A stretch of DNA of 64,000 nt from Pedobacter montanisoli (GTDB lineage Bacteria; Bacteroidota; Bacteroidia; Sphingobacteriales; Sphingobacteriaceae), in the NCBI RefSeq assembly GCF_022809115.1, contig NZ_JALGBH010000002.1:62001-126000 (forward strand), in the 5' to 3' direction. Position numbers and translations under genes: made by a program. The notes beneath the pieces are model-generated. The model saw nothing but the letters and a program-made list of their open reading frames with translations. It made no database searches and was not told the origin of the DNA. Each line of letters begins with the position of its first letter. Within the stretch, counting starts at the first letter, position 1. Positions 19,275-28,604 of the stretch are shown here, one piece after another.

Positions 19275-20132
19275 TTAATGGAGAGCTTGTCTTTTTACTA
19301 CGCCGCCTCTTATATCAGAAATCTGTTGCTGTACAATAAAAGCGCTTGGATCTATTTCGTTTATTTTGTCTTGCAGTTTGCCCAATTCAAGTTTGGTTAC
19401 TACTGTGTAGATGATATCGATATCATTTTGTTCCTGATAACCACCTTTGCCTTTGTATATGGTAACGCCACGCTTCATTTCGGTAATGATAAAGTCTTTA
19501 ATGGCCTCATTCTCTTCAGAAATAATGGTTACGCCTGTATAAGCCTCTAAACGGTTTACAATAAAATCTACTGTATTTGTGGCCGAAAGATAGGTTAATA
19601 TAGCATATAGCGCAGTATCTATATTGATGAAATAAGCGGCAAAAAGAAAAATTATAACATTTAAAATGAAAATGATATTACCCACAGTTAAGCGGCTGTT
19701 ACGGCTGATGTACAGAGCTAAAACTTCTGTGCCATCAATTACACCTCCGCCTCGCATAGCCAAACCAATACCGCCTCCAAGGAAAAAACCACCGAAAAAG
19801 GCAATCAGTACTTTTTCATGCGTAATAGGTTCAAAAGGTAAAATGAGCAAACCAATAGAAAGTGCCGCAATGGCTAAAGTGGTTTTAAATGCAAACAATT
19901 TCCCGATTTGGTGATAGCCCAAAATAATAAAAGGAATATTGATAATGATAATAAGGTAGGATAAATTCCACCCGGTTAAAGTACTTACCAATAAAGAAAT
20001 ACCTGTTACGCCACCATCAATAAAATGCTCGGGTAATAAAAAACTCTTTAATCCGAAGGTAGCAGACAATACCCCCAAGGTTATTAAAAAGAAACTTTTT
20101 AAGGTGTTTTTCAAGCTCAGTTTTTCTTTCAT
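19275..20132 (-). CDS. YitT-family membrane protein (DUF2179)
   Basis: The 285-residue product has five to six membrane segments in its first 200 residues (with GGGIGLAMRGGGVIDGTEVLALYIS) and a cytoplasmic C-terminal DUF2179 domain at about 220-280 (RGVTIYKGKGGYQEQNDIDIIYTVV). Transport function has been proposed for the family but none is established. It lies 4 bp after truB and 12 bp before ribF, within the same operon. Confidence 0.88.
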   Translation of the reverse strand: MKEKLSLKNTLKSFFLITLGVLSATFGLKSFLLPEHFIDGGVTGISLLVSTLTGWNLSYLIIIINIPFIILGYHQIGKLFAFKTTLAIAALSIGLLILPFEPITHEKVLIAFFGGFFLGGGIGLAMRGGGVIDGTEVLALYISRNSRLTVGNIIFILNVIIFLFAAYFINIDTALYAILTYLSATNTVDFIVNRLEAYTGVTIISEENEAIKDFIITEMKRGVTIYKGKGGYQEQNDIDIIYTVVTKLELGKLQDKINEIDPSAFIVQQQISDIRGGVVKRQALH

Positions 20133-20136
20133 TGCT

Positions 20137-20868
20137 TTATGAACTTGCTTTTTGTTCTTCTCTTAATTTACGTAAATGTGCAATTAAATCTGGAAGCTGA
20201 TAAGCATTTTCCAGCTTAAAGTTACCGCTGCGGGTACGCGTAAGCTTGCTTAAATATGCTCCGTTATTCAGTGCTTTTCCAAAATCAGATATTAAAGATC
20301 TTATATAAGTGCCTTTGCTGCAAATAATTCTGAAATCTATTTCGGGCAGGGCAATACGGGTAATCTCAAAAGTGCTAACAGTTACAGCCCGTTTTTTAAG
20401 TTCAACTTCTTCTCCTAAGCGAGCCTTAACATACAAGCGTTCGCCATTTACTTTTACAGCAGAGTGGGCAGGAGGGTATTGTTCTATATTACCTATAAAC
20501 TGGTGGCAGTTAGCATAAATCTGTTCGCTTGTAATGTGAGCTATTTCAAAAGTCTGGTCTATTTCAGTCTCTAAATCAAAAGAAGGCGTTGTGGCACCTA
20601 AAACCATGGTGCCGGTGTACTCTTTCTCTTCGGCCTGGTAAGTATCTATTTGTTTGGTTAGTTTACCTGTACAAATAATTAACAAACCTGTAGCCAGGGG
20701 ATCTAAAGTACCTGCGTGACCAACTTTGAGTTTTTGGGGTTTTAATGAGTTCCTGATCTTACCCACTACATCAAAAGAAGTCCATTGATAAGGCTTATCA
20801 ATTAAAAGCAACTCGCCTTCGGCAAAGTTAAAATCAGGAAAATGATGGATTTCTGTTTCTTCAACCAT
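20137..20868 (-). CDS. truB: tRNA pseudouridine(55) synthase
   Basis: The 243-residue product carries KVGHAGTLDPLATGLL with the catalytic Asp, DKPYQWTSFDVV before it, and SKGTYIRSLISDFG after it. It converts U55 to pseudouridine in the T-loop of tRNAs. The start ATG overlaps the uppP stop by one base (TAATG), which indicates translational coupling. Confidence 0.97.
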   Translation of the reverse strand: MVEETEIHHFPDFNFAEGELLLIDKPYQWTSFDVVGKIRNSLKPQKLKVGHAGTLDPLATGLLIICTGKLTKQIDTYQAEEKEYTGTMVLGATTPSFDLETEIDQTFEIAHITSEQIYANCHQFIGNIEQYPPAHSAVKVNGERLYVKARLGEEVELKKRAVTVSTFEITRIALPEIDFRIICSKGTYIRSLISDFGKALNNGAYLSKLTRTRSGNFKLENAYQLPDLIAHLRKLREEQKASS

Positions 20869-21662
20869 TAAAATACATTAATCTCTACGCCGGCAAGATA
20901 TAATCCTATGATCAGCAATCCCACAACAATTCTATACCACCCAAAAATACGGAAACCATGTTTGGTTAAAAAGTTTATAAATGATTTTATGGCAATAATG
21001 GCCACTATAAATGCAATTGCGTTTCCAAAAAGAAGTATTTTGATGTTTTGTGCATTTAACAGCTCATGGCCTTTTAACAACTTGTAACCGGTGGCTGCAA
21101 TCATGGTTGGAACAGCCAGAAAAAAAGAAAATTCTGCTGCGGCACTTTTGGTCAGCTTTTGTTGCATACCACCAATAATGGTAGCTGCACTGCGACTTAA
21201 GCCCGGAAAACATACGGCCAATACCTGATATAAACCAATTTTAAAGGCTTTGGGGTAAGATATTTCACTCTCGCTGGTAATAGTCGGGTTTTTAAAAAAC
21301 CTGTCTATAAAAAGCAGAATAATACCACCTAAAAACAATACAATGGCTATAAATATGGGATTACCCAATTTATCGTCTATAAAGTTATTTAAAAGGTAAC
21401 CGAAGATCAGGGCCGGAACAACAGCAATGGCCAATTTTACATAAAAATCTATGCTGTTCAGGTTGATGAATTTTTTCCAGTACACTACTACCACTGCAAG
21501 GATAGCACCTAACTGTATGGCAACGGTAAATAATTTAACAAAATCATCATGGGCAATACCCATAATAGAGCTGGTAAGTACCATGTGCCCTGTTGATGAC
21601 ACGGGTAAAAACTCCGTTAATCCTTCAATAATTGCAAGGATAAGCGCCTGTAAGTAGTTCAT
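20868..21662 (-). CDS. uppP: Undecaprenyl-diphosphate phosphatase
   Basis: The 264-residue membrane protein has the UppP/BacA motifs EGLTEFLPVSSTGHM near residue 15 and PGLSRSAATIIGG near 155, and about eight membrane segments. It recycles the lipid carrier for peptidoglycan and other wall polymers. It lies 6 bp after the DUF3098 gene and overlaps truB by one base. Confidence 0.97.
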   Translation of the reverse strand: MNYLQALILAIIEGLTEFLPVSSTGHMVLTSSIMGIAHDDFVKLFTVAIQLGAILAVVVVYWKKFINLNSIDFYVKLAIAVVPALIFGYLLNNFIDDKLGNPIFIAIVLFLGGIILLFIDRFFKNPTITSESEISYPKAFKIGLYQVLAVCFPGLSRSAATIIGGMQQKLTKSAAAEFSFFLAVPTMIAATGYKLLKGHELLNAQNIKILLFGNAIAFIVAIIAIKSFINFLTKHGFRIFGWYRIVVGLLIIGLYLAGVEINVF

Positions 21663-21668
21663 TTATGC

Positions 21669-21896
21669 TTATTTTTTTAATACAGCGTAAATGCCAAAGG
21701 TGAAGCCAAATAACACCACTATAGGCGCAATTAAAGTGCGGCGTGTGTCATAAATATCACCTTCAGAACCCATCATTAATAAAAAGCCAACCACTACAAT
21801 AGCTATGCTGATCAGCAATAACTGATAGTTTTTCTTGGTAAAAACCATTTCGGTGTTTTGGTTTTCTTTGTTTGGAGTTGTATGTTTTTGTGTCAT
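21669..21896 (-). CDS. DUF3098 small membrane protein
   Basis: The 75-residue product has a polar N-terminus and two membrane segments (about residues 26-42 and 55-72) separated by MGSEGDIYDTRRTLIAPIV, the DUF3098 pattern. It overlaps the ftsX stop by one base (TAATG). The constant position between ftsX and uppP in Bacteroidota suggests an envelope or division role, which is inference. Confidence 0.88.
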   Translation of the reverse strand: MTQKHTTPNKENQNTEMVFTKKNYQLLLISIAIVVVGFLLMMGSEGDIYDTRRTLIAPIVVLFGFTFGIYAVLKK

Positions 21897-22774
21897 TATC
21901 TGTACAGGTCGTAAATTTTTAGACGTAAATATTTGCTTACTGCAAACCAGGTACTGATTGCGGCAATAAAAATGCCTACCACAACCAAACTGATAAATAC
22001 ATAGCCAAATTCAGTATAGTTCTCTAATATTTTTATTTCGCCCAACTCCTTTTGTGCATAAGTTAGCAGGCCTAATAAAATAAGAATAGCTATAAAAGCA
22101 GCAATTAACCCATGCAGGGCTGCCACCAGAATAAATGGTTTTCTGATAAAGTTTTTGGTAGCGCCTACCAACTGCATACTTTTAATTAAAAAGCGTTGTG
22201 AGAAGATAGCCAAACGAATGGTATTGTTGATCAATGCAATGGCTATTACCAATAAAATAAGTGCAAAACCTAAAACAATTAAAGTAATGGTATTGATGTT
22301 TTTGTTTACCATGTCTATCAATGAACTTTGGTAAACCACTTCTTTAACAATCGGGTTTTTAGAAATCTCTGCCTTTAAAGTTTCAATATTGGTGTTGTTG
22401 GCATAATCTGCTTTTAGATATACATCTATAGAAGAAAGCAGTGGGTTATAACCTAAGAAATTAACAAAATCTTCACCCAGATCTTTGGTTAAATTATGTT
22501 GAGCCAGCTCCTTGTTAATGTATTGGGTTTGTTTTACGGCAGCATTGCTGTTCAGCTCTTTTTGAAAAGCCAGGATTTCGGTTTCTTTTGCACCTTCATC
22601 TACAATGATGTTTAAAACAATGTTTTCTTTAACGTAGTTTGATAAGTTTTTGGCATGTACCAGAATTAACCCTAGCATACCCAACATTAACAAAACCAAA
22701 GCAATGCTGAATATGGTTGATACATATACGGTTTTGGTTTTTTTAGAGGCTGTACTTACTTCAAATTCTTCCAT
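21896..22774 (-). CDS. ftsX: Cell division protein FtsX
   Basis: From the ATG at 22772-22774 the product is 292 residues: short cytoplasmic start, first membrane segment at ~20-40, periplasmic domain, then three membrane segments in the C-terminal FtsX domain (with RFLIKSMQLVGATKNFIRKPF). With FtsE it forms an ABC-type complex that controls septal peptidoglycan hydrolases. FtsE is not adjacent here. A start 93 bp earlier would add a second hydrophobic stretch unlike other FtsX proteins, so the internal ATG is chosen. Confidence 0.92.
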   Translation of the reverse strand: MEEFEVSTASKKTKTVYVSTIFSIALVLLMLGMLGLILVHAKNLSNYVKENIVLNIIVDEGAKETEILAFQKELNSNAAVKQTQYINKELAQHNLTKDLGEDFVNFLGYNPLLSSIDVYLKADYANNTNIETLKAEISKNPIVKEVVYQSSLIDMVNKNINTITLIVLGFALILLVIAIALINNTIRLAIFSQRFLIKSMQLVGATKNFIRKPFILVAALHGLIAAFIAILILLGLLTYAQKELGEIKILENYTEFGYVFISLVVVGIFIAAISTWFAVSKYLRLKIYDLYR

Positions 22775-22975
22775 GTATATACTTTTGTTTTTGCGAAAAT
22801 AAAGAAAGATAAGTAAAAATAGGGTATAAATCCACGATAAATTACTAACGCAGTTCAAAGTTAGCAAAGCCCATATTTAAAGCAATGCAAGGTAAATCTA
22901 TTTAACGTTATTTAACAATAGTACAATAGTTTGCCCCCGTAGGCCCTATAAAACAGATGAGTAGATTGTTTTGGG

Positions 22976-23677
22976 TCAGTTACTTAAATAAGTTTTAATA
23001 AAAGTGTCAAAATCAGGGAGGGTCTTATCTTCATATATTTTAATGAACTGCCCAAATTGCATAAAGCCGTAAACAGATGGGTTGCCGCTTAGAAGAATTT
23101 CATTGTAATTTTTAGTGAAAAAGTTTTCAGCTGTTTGACCGTTTGGTACGGGGTTGGGAGTTTTAGCCATTATAACTTTTGCGGTTTCATAACATTTTTC
23201 CAGTTCTTTCAAGTAGCCGTGTTTACGAAACCAAAGAATAGCGATGGTATTTGCAAAATATTCATTTTTATAAGAACGATTTAATTTTCCAAGCGTATCT
23301 TCAAAACCATGAGCTAATTCATGAGGCAGGTAAAAACCGTTGAAAAATAGTCCAAATATCTCCTGTCCATCATTTTTATTTTCCCCTATTTCATAAAACC
23401 AGTTCTGTATTTGTTCAGGAAGTTGACTCCATAATGGCAGATGTGCAGTTTGTGAGTCGTAATAAACGAGCATAGGGGTGGTTTTTATGGTTGTTTTCAA
23501 AGAAAAATTCCATCCAGGCTTTATAGAATTAATATCACTTACGAATAGGTCTTTAATTAACGTTGCTTCCTGTATCAAAGCAGTTGAGTCTTTCTGTAGT
23601 CTAAACCAATTCTTTTGGGCGAAAGCCGTGCAGGCAAGGGATAAAAATAATGAGGTAATGAAGATTTTATTTTTCAT
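22976..23677 (-). CDS. Secreted protein with HExxH motif, putative zinc metallopeptidase
   Basis: The 233-residue product has a signal peptide ending near FAQ (residue 21). It contains HELAH at residues 119-123, followed by NEYFANTIA, whose Glu near 139 could be the third zinc ligand as in gluzincin-type enzymes. The DUF4344-type metallopeptidases share a similar layout, so that is a candidate family. It stands alone, and no inhibitor or transport gene is adjacent. Confidence 0.65.
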   Translation of the reverse strand: MKNKIFITSLFLSLACTAFAQKNWFRLQKDSTALIQEATLIKDLFVSDINSIKPGWNFSLKTTIKTTPMLVYYDSQTAHLPLWSQLPEQIQNWFYEIGENKNDGQEIFGLFFNGFYLPHELAHGFEDTLGKLNRSYKNEYFANTIAILWFRKHGYLKELEKCYETAKVIMAKTPNPVPNGQTAENFFTKNYNEILLSGNPSVYGFMQFGQFIKIYEDKTLPDFDTFIKTYLSN

Positions 23678-23983
23678 TTTTATGCCATTTAGGTTGAAGA
23701 TATAATTTGCATAGAATACACACGTACTACACCAAATATACGAATCTTTATACTTGTTTGTTTGAGTATTTGTTGTTTAAGCTATTGATTATAAGTGCAT
23801 TGTTTATTGTGATTGTTTAACATAGCTTGTTGCTGAAGATTTACTTTTCGGTTGTATGCACAGGGTAAACTTTCTGTATAATCAAGGCAAAGCAGATGTC
23901 GAATTTATTGCTTAAAGCACCAATTTTATTCGTTAAAATGCTTTAATTCTGTACTTTTGCAAACGATTTAAAAACGTATATTA
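23678..23983. other. 306-bp divergent region before leuS
   Basis: AT-rich region between two divergent genes. The only recognisable site is a -7 element TACTTTTG at 23952-23959, 25 bp before the leuS start. No ORF or strong hairpin is seen. Confidence 0.5.
23952..23959 (+). promoter_or_regulatory. -7 element of leuS promoter
   Basis: TACTTTTG matches TAnnTTTG and lies at a proper distance from the leuS ATG at 23984. A clear -33 TTTG is missing. Confidence 0.5.
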
Positions 23984-26845
23984 ATGGATTACCAATTTAA
24001 AGAGATCGAGCAGAAGTGGCAAAAACATTGGGCCGAGAATCAAACTTTTAAAGCTGATAGCAAAAGCGATAAACCTAAGTATTATGTCTTAGATATGTTT
24101 CCTTATCCATCTGGAGCGGGTTTACATGTAGGGCACCCGCTGGGCTATATTGCTTCGGATGTTTTTTCGAGATATAAGCGTTTAAAAGGCTTTAATGTTT
24201 TACACCCGATGGGCTATGATTCGTTTGGTTTACCTGCTGAACAGTACGCGATCCAAACCGGGCAGCATCCGGCGGTAACAACCAAAGCCAATATCGATAC
24301 TTATCGTCGTCAGCTTGATCAGATTGGGTTTTCTTTTGACTGGAGCAAAGAAGTGAGAACTTCTGATGCTGAGTACTATAAATGGACCCAATGGATTTTT
24401 ATGCGTCTTTTTAATTCATGGTACAACCTTGAAACAGACAAAGCAGAAGATATTTCTACCTTAATTGAAAAGTTCAATGCTTCGGGCAGCGCAGGTATAA
24501 GAGCCGTATGCGATGAAGATACCCAATCATTCTTACCGAGCGACTGGGCTAACTTTACATCAGAAGAAAAACAGGCCGAACTATTAAAATACCGTTTAAC
24601 TTACTTAAAAGAAAGTACGGTTAACTGGTGTCCGGCTTTAGGTACCGTTTTAGCGAATGATGAAGTAATAGGTGGTTTTTCTGAGCGTGGCGGATACCCG
24701 GTTGAGCAAAAGAAAATGATGCAATGGAGCATGCGTATTACTGCTTATGCCGATCGTTTGTTGCGAGGTTTAGATACTATTGATTGGCCTGAGCCGATTA
24801 AAGAGATGCAACGTAATTGGATTGGTAAAAGCGTAGGTGCATCTGTAAAGTTCAAAATAGAAAGACCGAAGACCGAAGACGGAAGTCTTATGATTGAAAA
24901 TCATCATTCGGAAGATAAAACATCAGACATCGGACATCAGGCATTGGACTATATAGAAGTGTTCACTACCCGTGTAGATACCATTTTTGGCGTATCTTAT
25001 CTGGTATTGGCACCTGAACATGAGTGGGTGGCAGAGTTAACCACAGATGAGCAACGCCCAGCGATTGAGAATTATATTGCGCAAACTAAAAAGAAATCTG
25101 AATTAGACCGCATGGCCGATACCAAAACCGTATCGGGAGCTTTTACAGGTAGTTATGTAATCAATCCTGCAAATAATGAGCGTTTGCCGTTATGGATTGC
25201 CGATTATGTTTTGGCAGGTTACGGAACGGGTGCCGTTATGGGTGTACCGAGCGGAGATCAGCGTGATTTTGCTTTTGCAACGCATTTTAATTTGCCGATT
25301 ATACAGGTTTCGGATGCGCAAAAAAACCTGGATCAACAGGCAGATCCAACCAAAGAAGGAAAATACATTAACTCTGGATTTATCAATGGTTTAAATTATA
25401 AAGAAGCTGTAGCTAAATTAAACAACTGGTTAGAAGAAGAAGGCATAGGTAAAGCGAAAGTAAACTACCGTATGCGCGATGCCATTTTTGGTCGTCAGCG
25501 TTATTGGGGCGAACCTATTCCGGTATATTTTAAAGACGGATTACCTTATCTGATCCAAGAAGAAGAATTGCCTTTGGTGCTACCTGAAATTGATAAATAT
25601 TTACCAACGGAAACCGGAGAACCACCTTTGGGCCGTGCCGAAAATTGGAAATACCACGGAAAATATGAGTATGAGTTGAGTACAATGCCGGGATGGGCAG
25701 GTAGTAGCTGGTACTGGTACCGTTATATGGATGCGCAAAATCATAAAGAATTTGTATCGAAGGAAGCAGTTAATTACTGGAAAGATGTTGATTTGTATAT
25801 AGGTGGTTCAGAACACGCCACAGGTCATTTGTTGTACAGCCGTTTCTGGAACAAATTCTTAAAAGACTTGGGTCTGGTACAAGAAGAGGAACCGTTTAAA
25901 AAACTGATTAATCAGGGCATGATACAAGGTAGAAGTAACTTTGTTTACAGACTGGTTGATGAGGAAGGCAAAGCAACCAACACCTTTGTAAGTGCGGGCT
26001 TGCGCAATGAGTATAAGACTATAACGCTTCACGTAGATGTAAACATTGTAGAGAATGATGTGCTGAATGTAGATAAGTTTAAAGCGTGGAGAGATGAATA
26101 TGCCAATGCCGAGTTTATTCTTGAAAATGGCAAATACATTTGCGGTGTTGAAGTAGAAAAAATGTCTAAATCAAAATATAACGTGGTTAATCCCGATGTT
26201 TTGATTGCACAGTACGGCGCAGATACTTTTAGAATGTACGAAATGTTCTTAGGACCATTAGAACAGAGTAAACCTTGGAATACCAATGGTATAGAAGGCG
26301 TGTTTAAGTTCTTGCGCAAATTCTGGCGCTTGTTCCATAACGATGCATGGGAATTTAGCGTAGTTGATGCAGAACCTTCTAAAGCAGAATTAAAAGCCTT
26401 ACATAAAATCATTAAAAAAGTACAGGATGATGTTGAACGTTTTTCATTCAATACATCGGTATCAAGCTTTATGATTGCTGTAAATGAACTTACAGATCTG
26501 AAATGTAAAAACCGTAGCATATTACAGGATCTGGTTATCGTTTTATCTCCTTATGCGCCTCACATTTGTGAAGAATTGTGGAGCTTATTGGGTAATGCGG
26601 CAGGAACTTTATCTTATGCTGCTTATCCTGTATTTAATGCTGCTTATCTTGTAGAAGATGAATTTGCCTACCCAATCTCGATAAACGGTAAAATGAAGAT
26701 GAACCTTAATCTTGCTTTAACTTTAGATGAGCAACAGGTAAGAGAAGCTGTATTGAGCAATACGCAAATACAGGGTTACTTAGAAGATAAAGAACCTAAG
26801 AAGATTATTTTTGTAAAAGGCAAAATTGTAAATATTGTAGTTTAA
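23984..26845 (+). CDS. leuS: Leucyl-tRNA synthetase, with repeat-derived insertion
   Basis: The 953-residue product attaches leucine to tRNA(Leu). Marks: PYPSGAGLHVGHPLGY (HIGH box) near residue 45, the CP1 editing domain at about 285-485 with VFTTRVDTIFG and GTGAVMGVPSGDQRD, GWAGSSWYWYRYMD near 570, and KMSKS near 727. At about residues 294-322, between KFKI and IEVFTTR at the edge of the editing domain, extra residues are encoded by a 7-bp-periodic repeat (24864-24947). The frame is intact. A proline usual in TTRPDT is Val here. Confidence 0.97.
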   Translation: MDYQFKEIEQKWQKHWAENQTFKADSKSDKPKYYVLDMFPYPSGAGLHVGHPLGYIASDVFSRYKRLKGFNVLHPMGYDSFGLPAEQYAIQTGQHPAVTTKANIDTYRRQLDQIGFSFDWSKEVRTSDAEYYKWTQWIFMRLFNSWYNLETDKAEDISTLIEKFNASGSAGIRAVCDEDTQSFLPSDWANFTSEEKQAELLKYRLTYLKESTVNWCPALGTVLANDEVIGGFSERGGYPVEQKKMMQWSMRITAYADRLLRGLDTIDWPEPIKEMQRNWIGKSVGASVKFKIERPKTEDGSLMIENHHSEDKTSDIGHQALDYIEVFTTRVDTIFGVSYLVLAPEHEWVAELTTDEQRPAIENYIAQTKKKSELDRMADTKTVSGAFTGSYVINPANNERLPLWIADYVLAGYGTGAVMGVPSGDQRDFAFATHFNLPIIQVSDAQKNLDQQADPTKEGKYINSGFINGLNYKEAVAKLNNWLEEEGIGKAKVNYRMRDAIFGRQRYWGEPIPVYFKDGLPYLIQEEELPLVLPEIDKYLPTETGEPPLGRAENWKYHGKYEYELSTMPGWAGSSWYWYRYMDAQNHKEFVSKEAVNYWKDVDLYIGGSEHATGHLLYSRFWNKFLKDLGLVQEEEPFKKLINQGMIQGRSNFVYRLVDEEGKATNTFVSAGLRNEYKTITLHVDVNIVENDVLNVDKFKAWRDEYANAEFILENGKYICGVEVEKMSKSKYNVVNPDVLIAQYGADTFRMYEMFLGPLEQSKPWNTNGIEGVFKFLRKFWRLFHNDAWEFSVVDAEPSKAELKALHKIIKKVQDDVERFSFNTSVSSFMIAVNELTDLKCKNRSILQDLVIVLSPYAPHICEELWSLLGNAAGTLSYAAYPVFNAAYLVEDEFAYPISINGKMKMNLNLALTLDEQQVREAVLSNTQIQGYLEDKEPKKIIFVKGKIVNIVV
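24864..24947. repeat. Heptanucleotide repeat element inside leuS
   Basis: Left array: GACCGAA, GACCGAA, GACGGAA, GTCTTAT, GATTGAA (24864-24898). Core: contains the small palindrome ATGATT-GAA-AATCAT at 24891-24905. Right array: ACATCAG, ACATCGG, ACATCAG, GCATTGG (24920-24947). The right units read on the other strand (GTCTGAT, GTCCGAT) resemble the left units, so the arrays are inverted. The right units are nearly identical to those at 37909-37936. Confidence 0.85.
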
Positions 26846-26866
26846 GCCTGATAAAACTTATTTAAT

Positions 26867-26984
26867 AGGCTGTCTGAAGAGTTATTTTCGTCATCCTGAA
26901 TTTATTTCAGGATCTTAAAACAAAGCAAATGCTTTTAAAGATTCCGTATCAAGTACGGAATGACGTAAGGTTTCCAGACAGCCT
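26867..26984. repeat. Palindromic repeat nested in the loop of an outer hairpin
   Basis: Outer arms AGGCTGTCTG (26867-26876) and CAGACAGCCT (26975-26984) form a stem followed by TTTTTCTTTT, a likely leuS terminator. Between them lies an element that begins CGTCATCCTGAA and ends CGGAATGACG (26889-26965), itself made of two smaller hairpins. This is the intergenic repeat type with GTCAT/ATGAC ends seen widely in Bacteroidota. Confidence 0.7.
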
Positions 26985-26991
26985 TTTTCTT

Positions 26992-28566
26992 TTATAACTT
27001 TTCTACAAAAAGAGGGGTTTCACTAACCGTTATAGTTAACTTGCCATCATTGGTATTAACTGTAGTAGCATTTGCTTTGTCCTTATTGGTTTGAAGATCA
27101 TAGATCACAGCCTGCTTGGCATTGCCTAAATCTAAGACATAGCTGGCTTTTCTGTCTTTCTGATCAGGAATGGTAAGTACATACATTTCTTTATTGTTAA
27201 ACTTATACAGATCAACAACAGGGTCATCACTTAGGGTTTTGGTATAATGGTAATTGCCCAAAATGGTTTTGGCTTGTTGCATATAATACCATGAAGGTCT
27301 CGGGGTAAAATCGGGATTGACAAAGCCGGATGAATGATGTTGTATATCGTTGCTGGCATTTACATCATCCAGCATATAAAACATTACCCTGTTTATTTGA
27401 TGTCTGGCATACAACAAGGCTGTACGCAAGTTCCAGTCGGCTTGGGTAATCAGAGCAGATTTATTGCCTACAGGTACAGCTCTTTGTCGGCTTTTTTCGC
27501 CAATATCATAACCGGTTTCTGTCATCCATACTTCTAGGCCATTTGCATATTTTTTAGCCATGTTTAGAAAATCGTCGGCTATTTTACCAATTAGAGAAAG
27601 CTCAGGCGCTACGCCAACGGTAGCAACACTGTTTTTGCTATAATCCGAATCGTTAGGGTAAATATGATAGTTGATCACATCAAAACATAAATCTACGGTT
27701 CCATCGGCCTTTAATCCCCGGTTTTTTTTGCACCACTCGATCATTTTTATCACATAATCGATATTGGGTACAGCCAAACCGGCCATAACCACTTTCATGG
27801 AAGGATCGGCATTTTTTACGCCCACATTCTTGCCCAGTTTACCTTTATGCCCATCATAAAAAGCAGAAAGATTGGCAGCATATTCTTCGGGACTTTGCTC
27901 GGCCTGCGAGCCTTTCCACCATTTATCACGCTCATTATCGCATTCTAAATATTTAACCAGATTCAAACCTGTTTGAATGGTATTGGGTTCATCGCCGGGC
28001 CAGCGTAACTTAGTGTTTAGCTGGATTAGACTCTTATCTACATTAGAATTAGAACCATACCTTGCTGCAAATTGGAATGCTGCTTTTGCCTGTAAAATAT
28101 AAGATGCAGGATCACTTTTATCTGCACCGTAAGGCATAGGAACATTTTCATAATCACGCTCATTTTCAAGATAGGTGTTCATGAGCCATGACGGGATAGT
28201 TTTTAAGCAGGTTAGAATATCTATATTTTCTTTTCGGGTACGATCGTACATCAGATCATAACGCCAGTTGCCAAAATGAGAAGGGTTAAAGGTAAATTTT
28301 CCCTGATCGGGCTCTATTCTTTCCCAATCTAGATAATGCCGTATGCCTCCAAATGCTTTAACGATTTGCATTTTTCGTTCACTGATCAGGTTTTCCTGTT
28401 GGGGTTCTACATAATCCCATTCAAAGAGATTAATGCCCAGGTAATTTTTAAAAGGAATGGCGGTGTTTACGAGGTTGCCATTGTTGGCATGGTCCGTAGG
28501 TGTCTCTTTTTCTTTATTACAGCTAAAGGATGATAAAAGGATAATCCATAAAAATGCAGATTTCAT
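26992..28566 (-). CDS. Lipoprotein with clan GH-A-like glycoside hydrolase fold
   Basis: The 524-residue product has a lipobox (SSFSC near residue 16), then a TIM-barrel-like domain at ~40-420 and a C-terminal beta-sandwich at ~430-524. Candidate catalytic residues are Glu in YLECDNERDKWW (about residue 209) as acid/base and Glu in EVWMTETGYD (about 347) as nucleophile, the spacing and strand context expected of clan GH-A. I cannot place it in a GH family. It lacks neighbouring SusCD genes and appears to be a stand-alone periplasmic or surface enzyme. Confidence 0.7.
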   Translation of the reverse strand: MKSAFLWIILLSSFSCNKEKETPTDHANNGNLVNTAIPFKNYLGINLFEWDYVEPQQENLISERKMQIVKAFGGIRHYLDWERIEPDQGKFTFNPSHFGNWRYDLMYDRTRKENIDILTCLKTIPSWLMNTYLENERDYENVPMPYGADKSDPASYILQAKAAFQFAARYGSNSNVDKSLIQLNTKLRWPGDEPNTIQTGLNLVKYLECDNERDKWWKGSQAEQSPEEYAANLSAFYDGHKGKLGKNVGVKNADPSMKVVMAGLAVPNIDYVIKMIEWCKKNRGLKADGTVDLCFDVINYHIYPNDSDYSKNSVATVGVAPELSLIGKIADDFLNMAKKYANGLEVWMTETGYDIGEKSRQRAVPVGNKSALITQADWNLRTALLYARHQINRVMFYMLDDVNASNDIQHHSSGFVNPDFTPRPSWYYMQQAKTILGNYHYTKTLSDDPVVDLYKFNNKEMYVLTIPDQKDRKASYVLDLGNAKQAVIYDLQTNKDKANATTVNTNDGKLTITVSETPLFVEKL

Positions 28567-28596
28567 AGGTAGGGCGATTGATTTTTATGATGCGTT

Positions 28597-28604
28597 CAAA
28601 ATTA
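28597..28604 (-). promoter_or_regulatory. -7 element of the GH-A-like gene
   Basis: On the minus strand TAATTTTG matches TAnnTTTG, 30 bp before the start at 28566. No clear -33 TTTG. Confidence 0.4.
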
